This document shows, piece by piece, positions 1 to 7,947 of a stretch of DNA of 64,000 nucleotides (its first letter is position 1; every line of letters starts with the position of its first letter). Below the pieces are notes generated by a model. It worked only from the letters and a program-made list of their open reading frames with translations, was not told the origin of the DNA and ran no database searches. Origin of the DNA: Limnohabitans sp. GTDB taxonomy: Bacteria > Pseudomonadota > Gammaproteobacteria > Burkholderiales > Burkholderiaceae_C. The stretch covers positions 105,243 through 169,242 of the forward strand of contig NZ_JAFEIF010000007.1 of assembly GCF_017848645.1 (NCBI RefSeq), in the 5' to 3' direction. The translations under genes and the position numbers were made by a program.

Positions 1-413
1 CCGGTGCGGGCCGCGTCTACCAAATCTCGTACAACCACTACAACATGGGTGGCGACATGGGCAAGTGGATGGCCGAGTTCAAGACCAAGTTCAACGACGA
101 CTTCTACACGGGCTCTGTGATCTCGATCTACAGCGCCTTGGGTGAAGCCATGGCCAAAGCCAAGTCGACCGATCCGGTCAAAGTGGCCGCCGCCATGTCG
201 GGCCTGAAGTTCAAGAGCTACCACGGTGATGTGGAAATCCGCAAAGCCGACCACCAGCTGCAGCAGCCGCTGTGGATGACCGTCTGGCAAAAGGCTGACA
301 AGAAGTTCCCCTACAGCCCCGAAAACACTGGCATGACCTTGGCCCCGGTCAAGGAATTCCCGTCTTACGTCTCCAGCACGCCCACCAGCTGCCAGATGAA
401 GCGTCCAGGCTGA
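1..413 (+). CDS. Branched-chain amino acid-type ABC transporter substrate-binding protein, C-terminal part
   Basis: The reading frame is open from the window edge and ends at TGA 411-413, so only about 136 C-terminal residues are visible. Segments such as YTGSVISIYSALGEAMAKAK and the closing PSYVSSTPTSCQMKRPG are typical of the second lobe of LivK-like periplasmic binding proteins (type 1 periplasmic fold). The gene lies directly upstream of livHMGF, so it is the likely ligand receptor of that importer. A strong terminator follows it, which would let the receptor be made in excess over the membrane parts. The ligand cannot be read from this fragment; LivK relatives bind leucine-type amino acids but also aromatic acids, urea or amides. 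Confidence 0.85.
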   Translation, partial: GAGRVYQISYNHYNMGGDMGKWMAEFKTKFNDDFYTGSVISIYSALGEAMAKAKSTDPVKVAAAMSGLKFKSYHGDVEIRKADHQLQQPLWMTVWQKADKKFPYSPENTGMTLAPVKEFPSYVSSTPTSCQMKRPG

Positions 414-485
414 GGCGACACCCCTGCCGCTACCGACCTGTGAGCGTCCCGTCTGGGGCGCTCAGGGTTTGGCGGCTGGGCCAAG

Positions 486-520
486 GCCCGATCACCTGAG
501 GGTTCATCGGGCTTTTTTTT
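486..520 (+). terminator. Rho-independent terminator after the binding-protein gene
   Basis: GCCCGAT (486-492) pairs perfectly with ATCGGGC (506-512) across a 13-nt loop and is followed by eight T (513-520). It lies 73 bp after the stop of the binding-protein gene and 90 bp before livH, so it separates or attenuates transcription between receptor and permease genes. Confidence 0.85.
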
Positions 521-544
521 GGGCTGTTCGGCCCCATTGAGACC

Positions 545-564
545 GGGTTGGCCATGGTCAACCC
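545..564. promoter_or_regulatory. Palindrome upstream of livH
   Basis: GGGTTGGCCA followed by TGGTCAACCC forms a 20-bp near-perfect dyad with one G-T wobble pair. No T run follows, so it reads better as a regulator site than a terminator. A second short hairpin, AGACCC (582-587) with GGGTCT (592-597), lies just before the GGAAAG ribosome site of livH and could affect translation. Which protein would bind is unknown. Confidence 0.35.
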
Positions 565-609
565 ACTTTTGGTAATGCTTTAGACCCCACAGGGTCTGGA
601 AAGTTTGTG

Positions 610-1644
610 ATGGAGTTTTTCATCATTTCCATGCTCAACGGCCTCAGTTACGGGCTGTTGTTGTTCATGCTCAGCTCCGGGCTGACGCTGATTTTCAGCA
701 TGATGGGCGTGCTCAATTTTGCGCACGCCAGTTTCTACATGGTGGGCGCTTATTTCGGCTACACCATCTCCCAGTGGGTTGGCTTTTGGCCTGCGCTGGT
801 CATTGCACCGCTGCTGGTCGGGGCTTGTGGCGCTTTATTTGAGCGCCTGACGCTGCGCAAAGTCCATCCCTTTGGCCATGTGCCTGAATTGCTGGTCACC
901 TTTGGCCTGTCCTACGTGGTGCTGGAGTTGGTGCAACTGGTGTGGGGCCGCACGGCGGTCGAGTTTCCGCCGCCCGAGATTTTGCGCAGTTCGGCTTTCA
1001 CCCTGATCAACCATTCGGTCAACGGACTGAGCGTGGTTTGGGGCGCAGCGCCTGCCGAGATGTGCAGTGCCGCCGATGCGGCTGTTCGCGTGGTGTGCTC
1101 GCCGTTTCCGGCCACACGCGGCTTCATGATGCTGGTGGCGCTGCTGATGCTGTTGTCTTTGTGGCTCTTGCTCACCCGCACCCGCATCGGTTTGGTCATT
1201 CAGGCCGCGCTGACTCACCCCGAAATGGTGGAGTCTCTCGGCCACAACGTGCCCCGTGTGTTCATGCTGGTGTTTGGTGCGGGCACGGGCCTGGCCGGGC
1301 TGGCGGGCGTGATTGGCGGCAGCACTTTCGTGACAGAACCTGCCATGGCCGCCACCGTGGGCTCGGTCATCTTCGTGGTCGTGGTGGTGGGTGGCATGGG
1401 CTCGCTGTCGGGGGCCTTTTTGGCGTCCATCCTGATTGGCGTGATCCAGACCTTTGCCGTGGCCATTGACTACTCCTTCTTGACGCTGGCCAAGGACATG
1501 GGCTGGGCCCTGTCGGCCGCCACCCAGGAAAACTCCTTTGCCAAGCTCACGCTGTCGCAGGTTGCGCCCATCTTGCCCTACCTGTTTTTGGTGCTGATTC
1601 TGATCTTCCGGCCCAAGGGTCTTCTGGGCACACGCGAGGGTTAA
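610..1644 (+). CDS. livH: Branched-chain amino acid ABC transporter permease LivH
   Basis: This is an integral inner-membrane permease of the LivH family, one half of the translocation pore of a high-affinity importer. The N-terminus (FFIISMLNGLSYGLLLFMLSSG) and the conserved GVLNFAHASFYMVGAY segment are classic LivH. The C-terminal half carries VVVVGGMGSLSGAF, the family loop that contacts the ATPases. The protein is about 344 residues, longer than the usual 290-310, because of an insertion around residues 140-170 that contains two cysteines (AAPAEMCSAADAAVRVVCSP). GTG at 607 and ATG at 610 are adjacent starts; ATG is preferred. livM follows after 3 bp, so the genes are co-transcribed. Confidence 0.93.
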   Translation: MEFFIISMLNGLSYGLLLFMLSSGLTLIFSMMGVLNFAHASFYMVGAYFGYTISQWVGFWPALVIAPLLVGACGALFERLTLRKVHPFGHVPELLVTFGLSYVVLELVQLVWGRTAVEFPPPEILRSSAFTLINHSVNGLSVVWGAAPAEMCSAADAAVRVVCSPFPATRGFMMLVALLMLLSLWLLLTRTRIGLVIQAALTHPEMVESLGHNVPRVFMLVFGAGTGLAGLAGVIGGSTFVTEPAMAATVGSVIFVVVVVGGMGSLSGAFLASILIGVIQTFAVAIDYSFLTLAKDMGWALSAATQENSFAKLTLSQVAPILPYLFLVLILIFRPKGLLGTREG

Positions 1645-1647
1645 GAC

Positions 1648-2940
1648 ATGGCTGCTGTATACAAATTCAAACCTTACAACGTGGGCCGCTGGGTCATCTG
1701 GAGCCTGTTCGCCCTGGTCCTGCTGGCTTCGCCGCTGGTCTTTACCAGCAACCTGTCGGTGACCATGTTGGCGCAAATGGGCATCGCCATCATTGCCTGC
1801 CTGTCCTACAACATCTTGTTGGGGCAAGGCGGCATGCTCAGCTTTGGCCATGCGGTGTACACCGGGCTGGGCAGTTATATGGCCATTCACGCGCTCAATG
1901 CCGTGAGTGGCGGCAAGCTCAACATACCGGTCAGCCTGCTGCCCATCGTGGGCGGCGTGGCGGGCATGGGCTTTGCCATTTTGCTGGGCTGGGTCACCAC
2001 CCGCAAATCGGGCACACCCTTCGCCATGATCACGCTGGGCGTGGCCGAATTGGTTTTCGCCATGTCGCTCATGTTTTCGGAGTTCTTCGGGGGTGAGGCG
2101 GGCGTCTCGGGCAACCGGGTGGCGGGTCAGCCATTTTTGGGCATCACCTACGGCCCGCAAATCCAGGTGTATTACCTGATCGCGGCCTACACCTTCGTGT
2201 GTGTGGCGCTCATGTACGCCTTCACGCAAACGCCTCTGGGCCGGATTTTGAACGCCGTGCGCGACAACCCCGAGCGCGTCGAGTTCATCGGCTACAACAC
2301 GCAGCGCGTGCGCTACATGGCTTTCATCATCGCGGGCTTTTTTGCAGGCATTGCCGGGGGCTTGGGCGCACTCAACTTCGAAATCGTCACCGCAGAGGTG
2401 GTCGGGGCCGGGCGTTCGGGCGCTTATTTGCTCTTCACCTTTTTGGGCGGAGCCACCTTCTTTTTTGGCCCCATCATCGGTGCCATCTTGATGATCATCG
2501 CCTTTGTGCTGCTGTCCGAGCTGACCAAGGCCTGGCTTTTGTACCTGGGGCTGGTGTTCCTGTTCATGGTCATGTACGCGCCGGGCGGCATTGCCAGCCT
2601 GATCATGATGAACCTGCGGGTGGCCAAGTTCGGCAAACTGCGCCAGATCTGGACCAGTTACCTGGCACTGGGCCTCACAGCCATCGTGATGCTGGCGGGC
2701 GCCGGGGCCATGATCGAGATGGTCTACCACTTGCAGCTCAATTCGGCCTTGGGTGACACCGTCAAGTTCATGGGCGCCACGCTCAACGCCAAGAGCCTGG
2801 ACAGCTGGTTCGGCTCGGCCTTTGTCATGCTCACCGGCCTGGGCTTGTTTGAGCTGGCCCGCAGGCAGTTTGCCCGCGATTGGGGTGAAATCCAGACCGA
2901 CATCGAAAAAGAAATCAAGCGAAGGGAAGCTGCCTTATGA
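1648..2940 (+). CDS. livM: Branched-chain amino acid ABC transporter permease LivM, with C-terminal extension
   Basis: This is the second pore subunit of the importer. It shows the LivM signatures LSYNILLGQGGMLSFGHAVYTGLGSY near residue 55 and the loop TPLGRILNAVRDNPERVEFIGYNTQRVRY near residue 195. The core ends near residue 325. About 100 further residues follow and include two more probable membrane segments (around 337-360 and 392-410) and a charged tail. Typical LivM proteins are 300-360 residues, so the 430-residue form is extended at the C-terminus. The reading frame is continuous into the tail, and its stop overlaps the livG start (ATGA at 2937-2940), so the extension is part of the gene. 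Confidence 0.93.
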   Translation: MAAVYKFKPYNVGRWVIWSLFALVLLASPLVFTSNLSVTMLAQMGIAIIACLSYNILLGQGGMLSFGHAVYTGLGSYMAIHALNAVSGGKLNIPVSLLPIVGGVAGMGFAILLGWVTTRKSGTPFAMITLGVAELVFAMSLMFSEFFGGEAGVSGNRVAGQPFLGITYGPQIQVYYLIAAYTFVCVALMYAFTQTPLGRILNAVRDNPERVEFIGYNTQRVRYMAFIIAGFFAGIAGGLGALNFEIVTAEVVGAGRSGAYLLFTFLGGATFFFGPIIGAILMIIAFVLLSELTKAWLLYLGLVFLFMVMYAPGGIASLIMMNLRVAKFGKLRQIWTSYLALGLTAIVMLAGAGAMIEMVYHLQLNSALGDTVKFMGATLNAKSLDSWFGSAFVMLTGLGLFELARRQFARDWGEIQTDIEKEIKRREAAL

Positions 2941-3707
2941 GTTACGCCCTCGAACTCCAGGACGTGCGCAAGAACTTCGGCAAGACCGAAATCATCCGCG
3001 GCGTGAACCTGGCCGTGCAAGCCGGTGAGCGCGTGGCCGTGATTGGCCCCAACGGCGCAGGCAAGTCCACTTTGTTCAACCTGATCAGCGGCCGCTTTGG
3101 CCCCACCAGCGGCGAGATTTTGCTGGGTGGCCAGGCCATCCAGAACAAGACGCCTTACGAGATCAACCGCATGGGTCTGTCGCGCAGCTTCCAGATCACC
3201 AACATCTTTCCCAAGTTGAGTGTGTTCGAGAACCTGCGCTGCGCTGTGCTCTGGAGCCTCGGCTACAAGTACAGCTTCTTCAAGTTTTTATCCAACTTGA
3301 AAGACGCCAACGATCGCACCGACGAACTGCTGGACATGATCCATCTGGACAAAAAACGCGACGTGCTGGCGGTCAACCTGACCTATGCCGAGCAGCGTGC
3401 GCTGGAAATCGGCGTGACCATTGCGGGCGGCTCAGACGTGATCTTGCTGGACGAACCCACGGCCGGCATGAGCAAGAGCGAAACCTCGCGTTTCATCCAG
3501 CTCATCAAGGACGTCACCGTGGGCAAAACCCTGCTCACGGTGGAGCACGACATGGGCGTGGTTTTTGGCCTGGCCGACAAGATCGCGGTGGTGGTGTATG
3601 GCGAGGTCATCGCCTTCGACACCCCCGAAGCCGTGCGGGCCAACGCCAAAGTGCAGGAGGCTTATCTGGGCTCTCCGGTCGCAGACAGCCAAGCAGGAGG
3701 CCACTGA
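2937..3707 (+). CDS. livG: Branched-chain amino acid ABC transporter ATP-binding protein LivG
   Basis: This is a cytoplasmic ABC ATPase that powers the LivHM pore. Walker A is GPNGAGKST at residues 37-45, the signature is the variant LTYAEQR near residue 147, and Walker B is VILLDEPTAG near residue 167. The H-loop VEHDMGVV follows. Length (256 aa) matches the LivG family, and the closing VQEAYLGSP is a family hallmark. The gene overlaps livM by 4 bp and livF by 1 bp, indicating translational coupling. Confidence 0.95.
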   Translation: MSYALELQDVRKNFGKTEIIRGVNLAVQAGERVAVIGPNGAGKSTLFNLISGRFGPTSGEILLGGQAIQNKTPYEINRMGLSRSFQITNIFPKLSVFENLRCAVLWSLGYKYSFFKFLSNLKDANDRTDELLDMIHLDKKRDVLAVNLTYAEQRALEIGVTIAGGSDVILLDEPTAGMSKSETSRFIQLIKDVTVGKTLLTVEHDMGVVFGLADKIAVVVYGEVIAFDTPEAVRANAKVQEAYLGSPVADSQAGGH

Positions 3708-4402
3708 TGCTGCAAATCGACAACCTTCATGCCTTTTACGGCAAAAGCCATGTGCTGCATGGCGTCAATTTCGAGGTGGGGCAGGGCGAGATCGTGGCTT
3801 TGCTCGGCCGCAACGGCTCGGGCCGCTCCACCACCGCCAAGGCCATCATGGGTTTGGTGGAGTGCGAGGGGCGCATCGACTGGAAAGGCCAGCCTATCCA
3901 GGGCAAAAAGGCCTATGAAATCGCCCACTTGGGGCTGGGCTATGTGCCCGAAAACCGCGAGATTTTCCCCAAGCTCACGGTGAGCCAAAACTTGCAACTG
4001 GGTCAAAAACGCAGCGGACAAAACGGGCGCTGGTCCTTTGAGGACATGTTCGCCATGTTCCCCCGCCTCAAAGAGCGCGAGCACACCGAAGCTGGCGTGT
4101 TGTCTGGCGGAGAGCAGCAAATGCTCACGCTGTGCCGCACCCTGATGGGCGATCCTGATCTGATCATCATCGACGAGCCCACCGAGGGCCTGGCCCCCAA
4201 AATTGTGGAACTGGTGGGGCAATTCCTGCACAGCCTCAAAGCCAAAGGGGTCTCGGTTTTGTTGATCGAGCAAAAACTCACCATTGCCATGAGCATCTCC
4301 GACAGGGCGCTGGTCATGGGTCATGGGGCCATCGTCTTCCAGGGCACGCCTGACGAATTGCGGGCCAACGCCTACATCCGCAAGGAATGGCTGGAGGTCT
4401 GA
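3707..4402 (+). CDS. livF: Branched-chain amino acid ABC transporter ATP-binding protein LivF
   Basis: This is the second ATPase of the importer, expected to pair with LivG under the LivHM pore. The ABC signature LSGGEQQML and Walker B LIIIDEPTEGLAP are intact, and the C-terminus (YIRKEWLEV) is LivF-like. The P-loop reads GRNGSGRST at residues 34-42, so the normally invariant Walker A lysine is arginine at residue 40. This may be a lineage trait of some betaproteobacterial LivF proteins; it could lower ATPase activity at this site. The start overlaps the livG stop (TGATG). Confidence 0.94.
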   Translation: MLQIDNLHAFYGKSHVLHGVNFEVGQGEIVALLGRNGSGRSTTAKAIMGLVECEGRIDWKGQPIQGKKAYEIAHLGLGYVPENREIFPKLTVSQNLQLGQKRSGQNGRWSFEDMFAMFPRLKEREHTEAGVLSGGEQQMLTLCRTLMGDPDLIIIDEPTEGLAPKIVELVGQFLHSLKAKGVSVLLIEQKLTIAMSISDRALVMGHGAIVFQGTPDELRANAYIRKEWLEV

Positions 4403-4474
4403 TTCGGACTTGGGGCCTGTCCACTTGCCCCTTCACCAACCGTCCATGTCACCGTCCCTGTTGCGACAAGATTT

Positions 4475-4527
4475 TTGCCTTGCGGGCGGTTTTTGTGTCT
4501 ACAATGCACAAAAACGAACGGTCGTTC
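4475..4527 (+). promoter_or_regulatory. Putative promoter with TetR-like operator ahead of the acyl-CoA operon
   Basis: A good -10 TACAAT lies at 4500-4505, with a weaker candidate -35 TTGCCT at 4475-4480 (19-bp spacer). Just after the -10 there is a dyad GAACG (4516-4520), two bases, CGTTC (4523-4527), flanked by A and T runs. The size and the position over the start site suit a TetR-type repressor sensing acyl-CoA. No regulator gene is adjacent, so the binding protein is unknown. Confidence 0.45.
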
Positions 4528-4559
4528 TTTTTTAACTTTTCACGCAAAGGAAGTCCAGC

Positions 4560-6671
4560 ATGACAGCTGAATACAAAGTCCACGGTGATGTCGCGGTCAT
4601 CACGATGATGAACCCGCCCGTCAACGGTTTGGGCCTGTCCACCCGCATCGGCATCACCGATGGTCTGGAGAAGGCCAACAACGACGCATCGGTCAAAGCC
4701 ATCGTCATCACGGGCGCGGGCAAAGCCTTCTCGGGCGGTGCAGACATCCGTGAATTTGGTTCGCCCAAGGCGATCCAGGAACCCAATTTGCTCAGCGTCA
4801 TCCGCGCTTGCGAAAATTCGGCCAAGCCCGTTGTGGCAGCCATCCACTCGGTGGTCATGGGCGGCGGTCTGGAGTTGGCGCTCGGCTGCCACTACCGCAT
4901 CGCATCACCCGGCACCAGCGTGGCCCTGCCCGAAGTCAAGCTGGGTCTGATTCCTGGCGCGGGCGGCACGCAGCGCCTGCCCCGCGTGATCGGTGTCGAG
5001 CCCGCGCTCAACATGATTGTCAGCGGCGAAGCCATCAAGAGCGAAATGCTGGCCATGTTGCCCGGCCAAAAGCTGTTTGATGCCATGGCCCAGTCGGCTG
5101 AGAGCCTGCCTGAAGAAGCACTGGCCATGGCCCGCAAAGTGGCCGCAGCACACGCAGACGGTTCGCCCATGCCCATGGTGCGCAACTTGCCTTGCAAGCA
5201 CCCCCAAGGTGATGCTTACTTCCAATTTACCCGCAACATGGTCAAGGGCATGGCGAAAAACCTGCCCGCACCCGTCAAGTGCGTGGACGCGGTTGAAGCC
5301 GCCACCAAGAAGAAGTTTGAAGAGGGCATGGTCATCGAGCGCGACATCTTCATGAACCTGATGCTCACGCCCGAAAGCCGGGCTTTGCGCCACATCTTCA
5401 TGGCCGACCGCGCCGCCAGCAAAATTGCCGACGTGCCCGAAGACACGCCCAAGCGCGAGATCAAGTCCGTGGCCGTCATTGGTGCGGGCACTATGGGCGG
5501 CGGCATCTCCATGAACTTCTTGAACGCGGGCATCCCCGTCAAGATGCTGGAGATGAAGCAAGAAGCCCTGGACCGTGGCGTGGCCACCATCCGCAAAAAC
5601 TACGAAGCCCAGGTCAAAAAAGGCAAGCTCAAACAAGAGAAGTACGACGAGCGCATGGCGCTGTTGTCCACCACGCTGAGCTACGACGAGATCGGCCAGG
5701 CCGACCTGGTGATCGAAGCCGTGTTCGAAGAAATGGGCGTGAAAGAAGCCGTCTTCAAGAAGCTCGATGAAGTGATGAAGCCCGGCGCGATTTTGGCCTC
5801 CAACACCTCCACCCTGGATGTGAACAAGATCGCCAGCTTCACCAAGCGTCCACAAGACGTGATCGGCATGCACTTCTTCAGCCCGGCCAACGTGATGAAG
5901 CTGCTCGAAGTGGTGCGTGGCGCCCAGACCGGTAAAGACGTGCTGGCCACCGTGATGGCCATCGGCAAGAAGATCAAAAAGACCTCGGTGGTCTCGGGCG
6001 TGTGTGATGGTTTCATCGGCAACCGCATGATCGAGCAGTACAGCCGCCAGGCTGGTTTCCTGATTGAAGAAGGCTGCACTCCCGCGCAGGTCGACAAGGC
6101 TGTTGAAAAGTTCGGCTTCGCCATGGGCCCGTTCCGCATGGGCGACTTGGCTGGCAACGACATTGGTTGGGCGATCCGCAAGCGCCGCTACCAGGAAAAG
6201 CCGGGCATGAAGTACAGCAAAACCGCTGACCTGCTCTGCGAGATGGGCCGTTATGGCCAAAAAACCGGCGCAGGCTGGTACGACTACCAAGCTGGCAAGC
6301 GCGATGCGATCCCCAGCGCCGTGGTGGTCGAGATGATCGAGAAGCACCGCGCGGCCATGGGCATCACGCCCCGCAAGATTTCGGACGAAGAAATCGTGCA
6401 GCGCCTGGTGTACTCCTTGGTCAACGAGGCGGCGCACATTCTGGAAGAAGGCATTGCCAGCAAGGCCAGCGACATCGACATGGTCTACATCACCGGCTAC
6501 GGCTTCCCGTTCTGGCGCGGTGGCCCCATGAACTACGCCGACACGGTGGGTCTGTTCAATGTGGCCGAAGCCATGAAGCGCTTTGCCAAGAACCCGCACG
6601 ACGACGCCCAATTCTGGCAACCCGCGCCCCTTCTGGCGCGCTTGGTGGCCGAAGGCAAGACATTCAACTGA
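4560..6671 (+). CDS. Enoyl-CoA hydratase / 3-hydroxyacyl-CoA dehydrogenase fusion (FadB/FadJ-type)
   Basis: This two-domain beta-oxidation enzyme hydrates trans-2-enoyl-CoA and oxidises the 3-hydroxyacyl-CoA with NAD. The crotonase domain (about 1-185) shows GAGKAFSGGADIREFG and GGGLELALGCHYRIA for the oxyanion hole and PEVKLGLIPGAGGTQRLPR with the catalytic glutamate. The dehydrogenase domain starts near residue 300 with the NAD fold VIGAGTMGGGISMNF; GMHFFSPANVMKLLEVV holds the catalytic histidine. Two C-terminal helical domains follow (GFIGNRM, then EEIVQRLVYSLVNEAAHILEEG). Length (703 aa) is normal for FadJ-like proteins. The thiolase gene begins 20 bp later, and the pair would catalyse the last three steps of a beta-oxidation turn. 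Confidence 0.93.
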   Translation: MTAEYKVHGDVAVITMMNPPVNGLGLSTRIGITDGLEKANNDASVKAIVITGAGKAFSGGADIREFGSPKAIQEPNLLSVIRACENSAKPVVAAIHSVVMGGGLELALGCHYRIASPGTSVALPEVKLGLIPGAGGTQRLPRVIGVEPALNMIVSGEAIKSEMLAMLPGQKLFDAMAQSAESLPEEALAMARKVAAAHADGSPMPMVRNLPCKHPQGDAYFQFTRNMVKGMAKNLPAPVKCVDAVEAATKKKFEEGMVIERDIFMNLMLTPESRALRHIFMADRAASKIADVPEDTPKREIKSVAVIGAGTMGGGISMNFLNAGIPVKMLEMKQEALDRGVATIRKNYEAQVKKGKLKQEKYDERMALLSTTLSYDEIGQADLVIEAVFEEMGVKEAVFKKLDEVMKPGAILASNTSTLDVNKIASFTKRPQDVIGMHFFSPANVMKLLEVVRGAQTGKDVLATVMAIGKKIKKTSVVSGVCDGFIGNRMIEQYSRQAGFLIEEGCTPAQVDKAVEKFGFAMGPFRMGDLAGNDIGWAIRKRRYQEKPGMKYSKTADLLCEMGRYGQKTGAGWYDYQAGKRDAIPSAVVVEMIEKHRAAMGITPRKISDEEIVQRLVYSLVNEAAHILEEGIASKASDIDMVYITGYGFPFWRGGPMNYADTVGLFNVAEAMKRFAKNPHDDAQFWQPAPLLARLVAEGKTFN

Positions 6672-6691
6672 TTCACTAAAGGTTCAACATC

Positions 6692-7867
6692 ATGACGAAT
6701 GCTGTCATCGTATCCACTGCCCGCACCCCTCTGGCCAAGAGCTGGAAGGGCGCTTTCAACATGACCCACGGCGCCACCTTGGGTGGCCACGCCGTGCAAC
6801 ACGCCGTGGCCCGCGCAGGCATTGATGCCGCCGAAGTCGAAGACGTGATCATGGGCTGCGCCACACCCGAAGGCGCCACAGGTGCCAACATCGCTCGCCA
6901 GATCGCCCTCAAGGCCGGTCTGCCGATCTCGGTCTCGGGCATGACGGTCAACCGTTTTTGCTCGTCCGGCCTGCAAACCATTGCCCTGGCCGCACAACGC
7001 ATCATCGCGGGCGAAGGCCAGGTGTATGTGGCCGGTGGCGTGGAAAGCATTTCTTGTGTGCAGCAAGAGATGAACACCCACATGCTGCAAGACCTGGCGC
7101 TGGCCAAGATGAAGCCCGAGATCTACTGGAACATGCTGCAAACCGCCGAGCAAGTGGCCAAGCGCTACAAGATCGGCCGCGATGTGATGGACGCTTACGG
7201 TGCGGCCAGCCAGCAAAAAGCCTGCGCTGCGCAAGCCGCCGGTTTGTTCAACGACGAAATCGCCCCCATCACCGTCACGCAAGGCGTGATCGACAAGGTC
7301 ATGGGCATGACCACCAAACAAGTGACCGTGAGCGTGGACGAAGGTCTGCGTGAAGGCACCACCGTGGAAGCCATCAGCGGCCTGCGCTCTGCGCTGCCCG
7401 GTGGTTTGGTGTCAGCGGGCAATGCCAGCCAGTTCTCGGACGGCGCAGGCGCTTGCGTGCTGATGGACGAAAAACTGGCCGAGCAACGTGGCTTGAAGCC
7501 GCTGGGTCGCTTCCTCGGCTTTGCCGTGGCCGGTTGCGAGCCTGATGAAATGGGCATTGGCCCCGTTTATGCCGTGCCCAAGGCCCTGGCGCGTTTGGGC
7601 CTCACCGTGCAAGACATTGACCTGTGGGAACTGAACGAAGCCTTTGCCGTGCAGGTGCTGTATTGCCGCGACAAGCTGGGCATTCCAGCCGATCGCCTGA
7701 ACGTGAACGGTGGCGCGATTGCCGTGGGCCACCCCTATGGTGTGTCTGGCCAGCGCCTGACGGGCCACGCCCTGATCGAAGGCAAACGCCGTGGTGCCAA
7801 GCGCGTGGCGGTGACCATGTGCATCGGCGGCGGCATGGGCGCATGCGGCATTTTTGAAGTGCTGTGA
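6692..7867 (+). CDS. Acetyl-CoA acyltransferase (thiolase)
   Basis: This enzyme cleaves 3-ketoacyl-CoA with CoA to give acetyl-CoA (or propionyl-CoA) and a shortened acyl-CoA. The nucleophilic cysteine is Cys90 in [10 protein letters not shown]; the C-terminal active-site segments are [17 protein letters not shown] (histidine) and CIGGGMG (second cysteine). At 391 aa it has the size of a degradative thiolase. It is the FadA-like partner of the preceding multifunctional protein, and two hairpins ending in a T run close this first transcription segment. Confidence 0.93.
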   Translation: MTNAVIVSTARTPLAKSWKGAFNMTHGATLGGHAVQHAVARAGIDAAEVEDVIMGCATPEGATGANIARQIALKAGLPISVSGMTVNRFCSSGLQTIALAAQRIIAGEGQVYVAGGVESISCVQQEMNTHMLQDLALAKMKPEIYWNMLQTAEQVAKRYKIGRDVMDAYGAASQQKACAAQAAGLFNDEIAPITVTQGVIDKVMGMTTKQVTVSVDEGLREGTTVEAISGLRSALPGGLVSAGNASQFSDGAGACVLMDEKLAEQRGLKPLGRFLGFAVAGCEPDEMGIGPVYAVPKALARLGLTVQDIDLWELNEAFAVQVLYCRDKLGIPADRLNVNGGAIAVGHPYGVSGQRLTGHALIEGKRRGAKRVAVTMCIGGGMGACGIFEVL

Positions 7868-7875
7868 TGCGCTTG

Positions 7876-7932
7876 CGCGTTGACGCTTGATCAACGCGAA
7901 GGGCGGCTGGCTTGTGCCTGCCGCCTTTTTTT
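7876..7932 (+). terminator. Double hairpin terminator after the thiolase gene
   Basis: A perfect stem CGCGTTGA (7876-7883) with TCAACGCG (7891-7898) is followed by GGCGGC (7902-7907) pairing with GCCGCC (7920-7925) and seven T (7926-7932). The second is a standard Rho-independent terminator. It ends 16 bp before the start proposed for the acyl-CoA dehydrogenase, so that gene may need read-through or a promoter inside this stretch. Confidence 0.75.
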
Positions 7933-7947
7933 ATGTTCTGGATCTGG

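Noticed and set aside
835..2730. Long open frame of 631 codons opposite livH/livM
   Set aside because: It is His/Gln-rich, has no family similarity and mirrors two clear transporter genes; such antisense frames are a side effect of high-GC codon use.
4905..6620. Long antisense frame over the hydratase/dehydrogenase gene
   Set aside because: Composition (His, Gly, Asp-rich) and full overlap with a conserved enzyme show it is a shadow.
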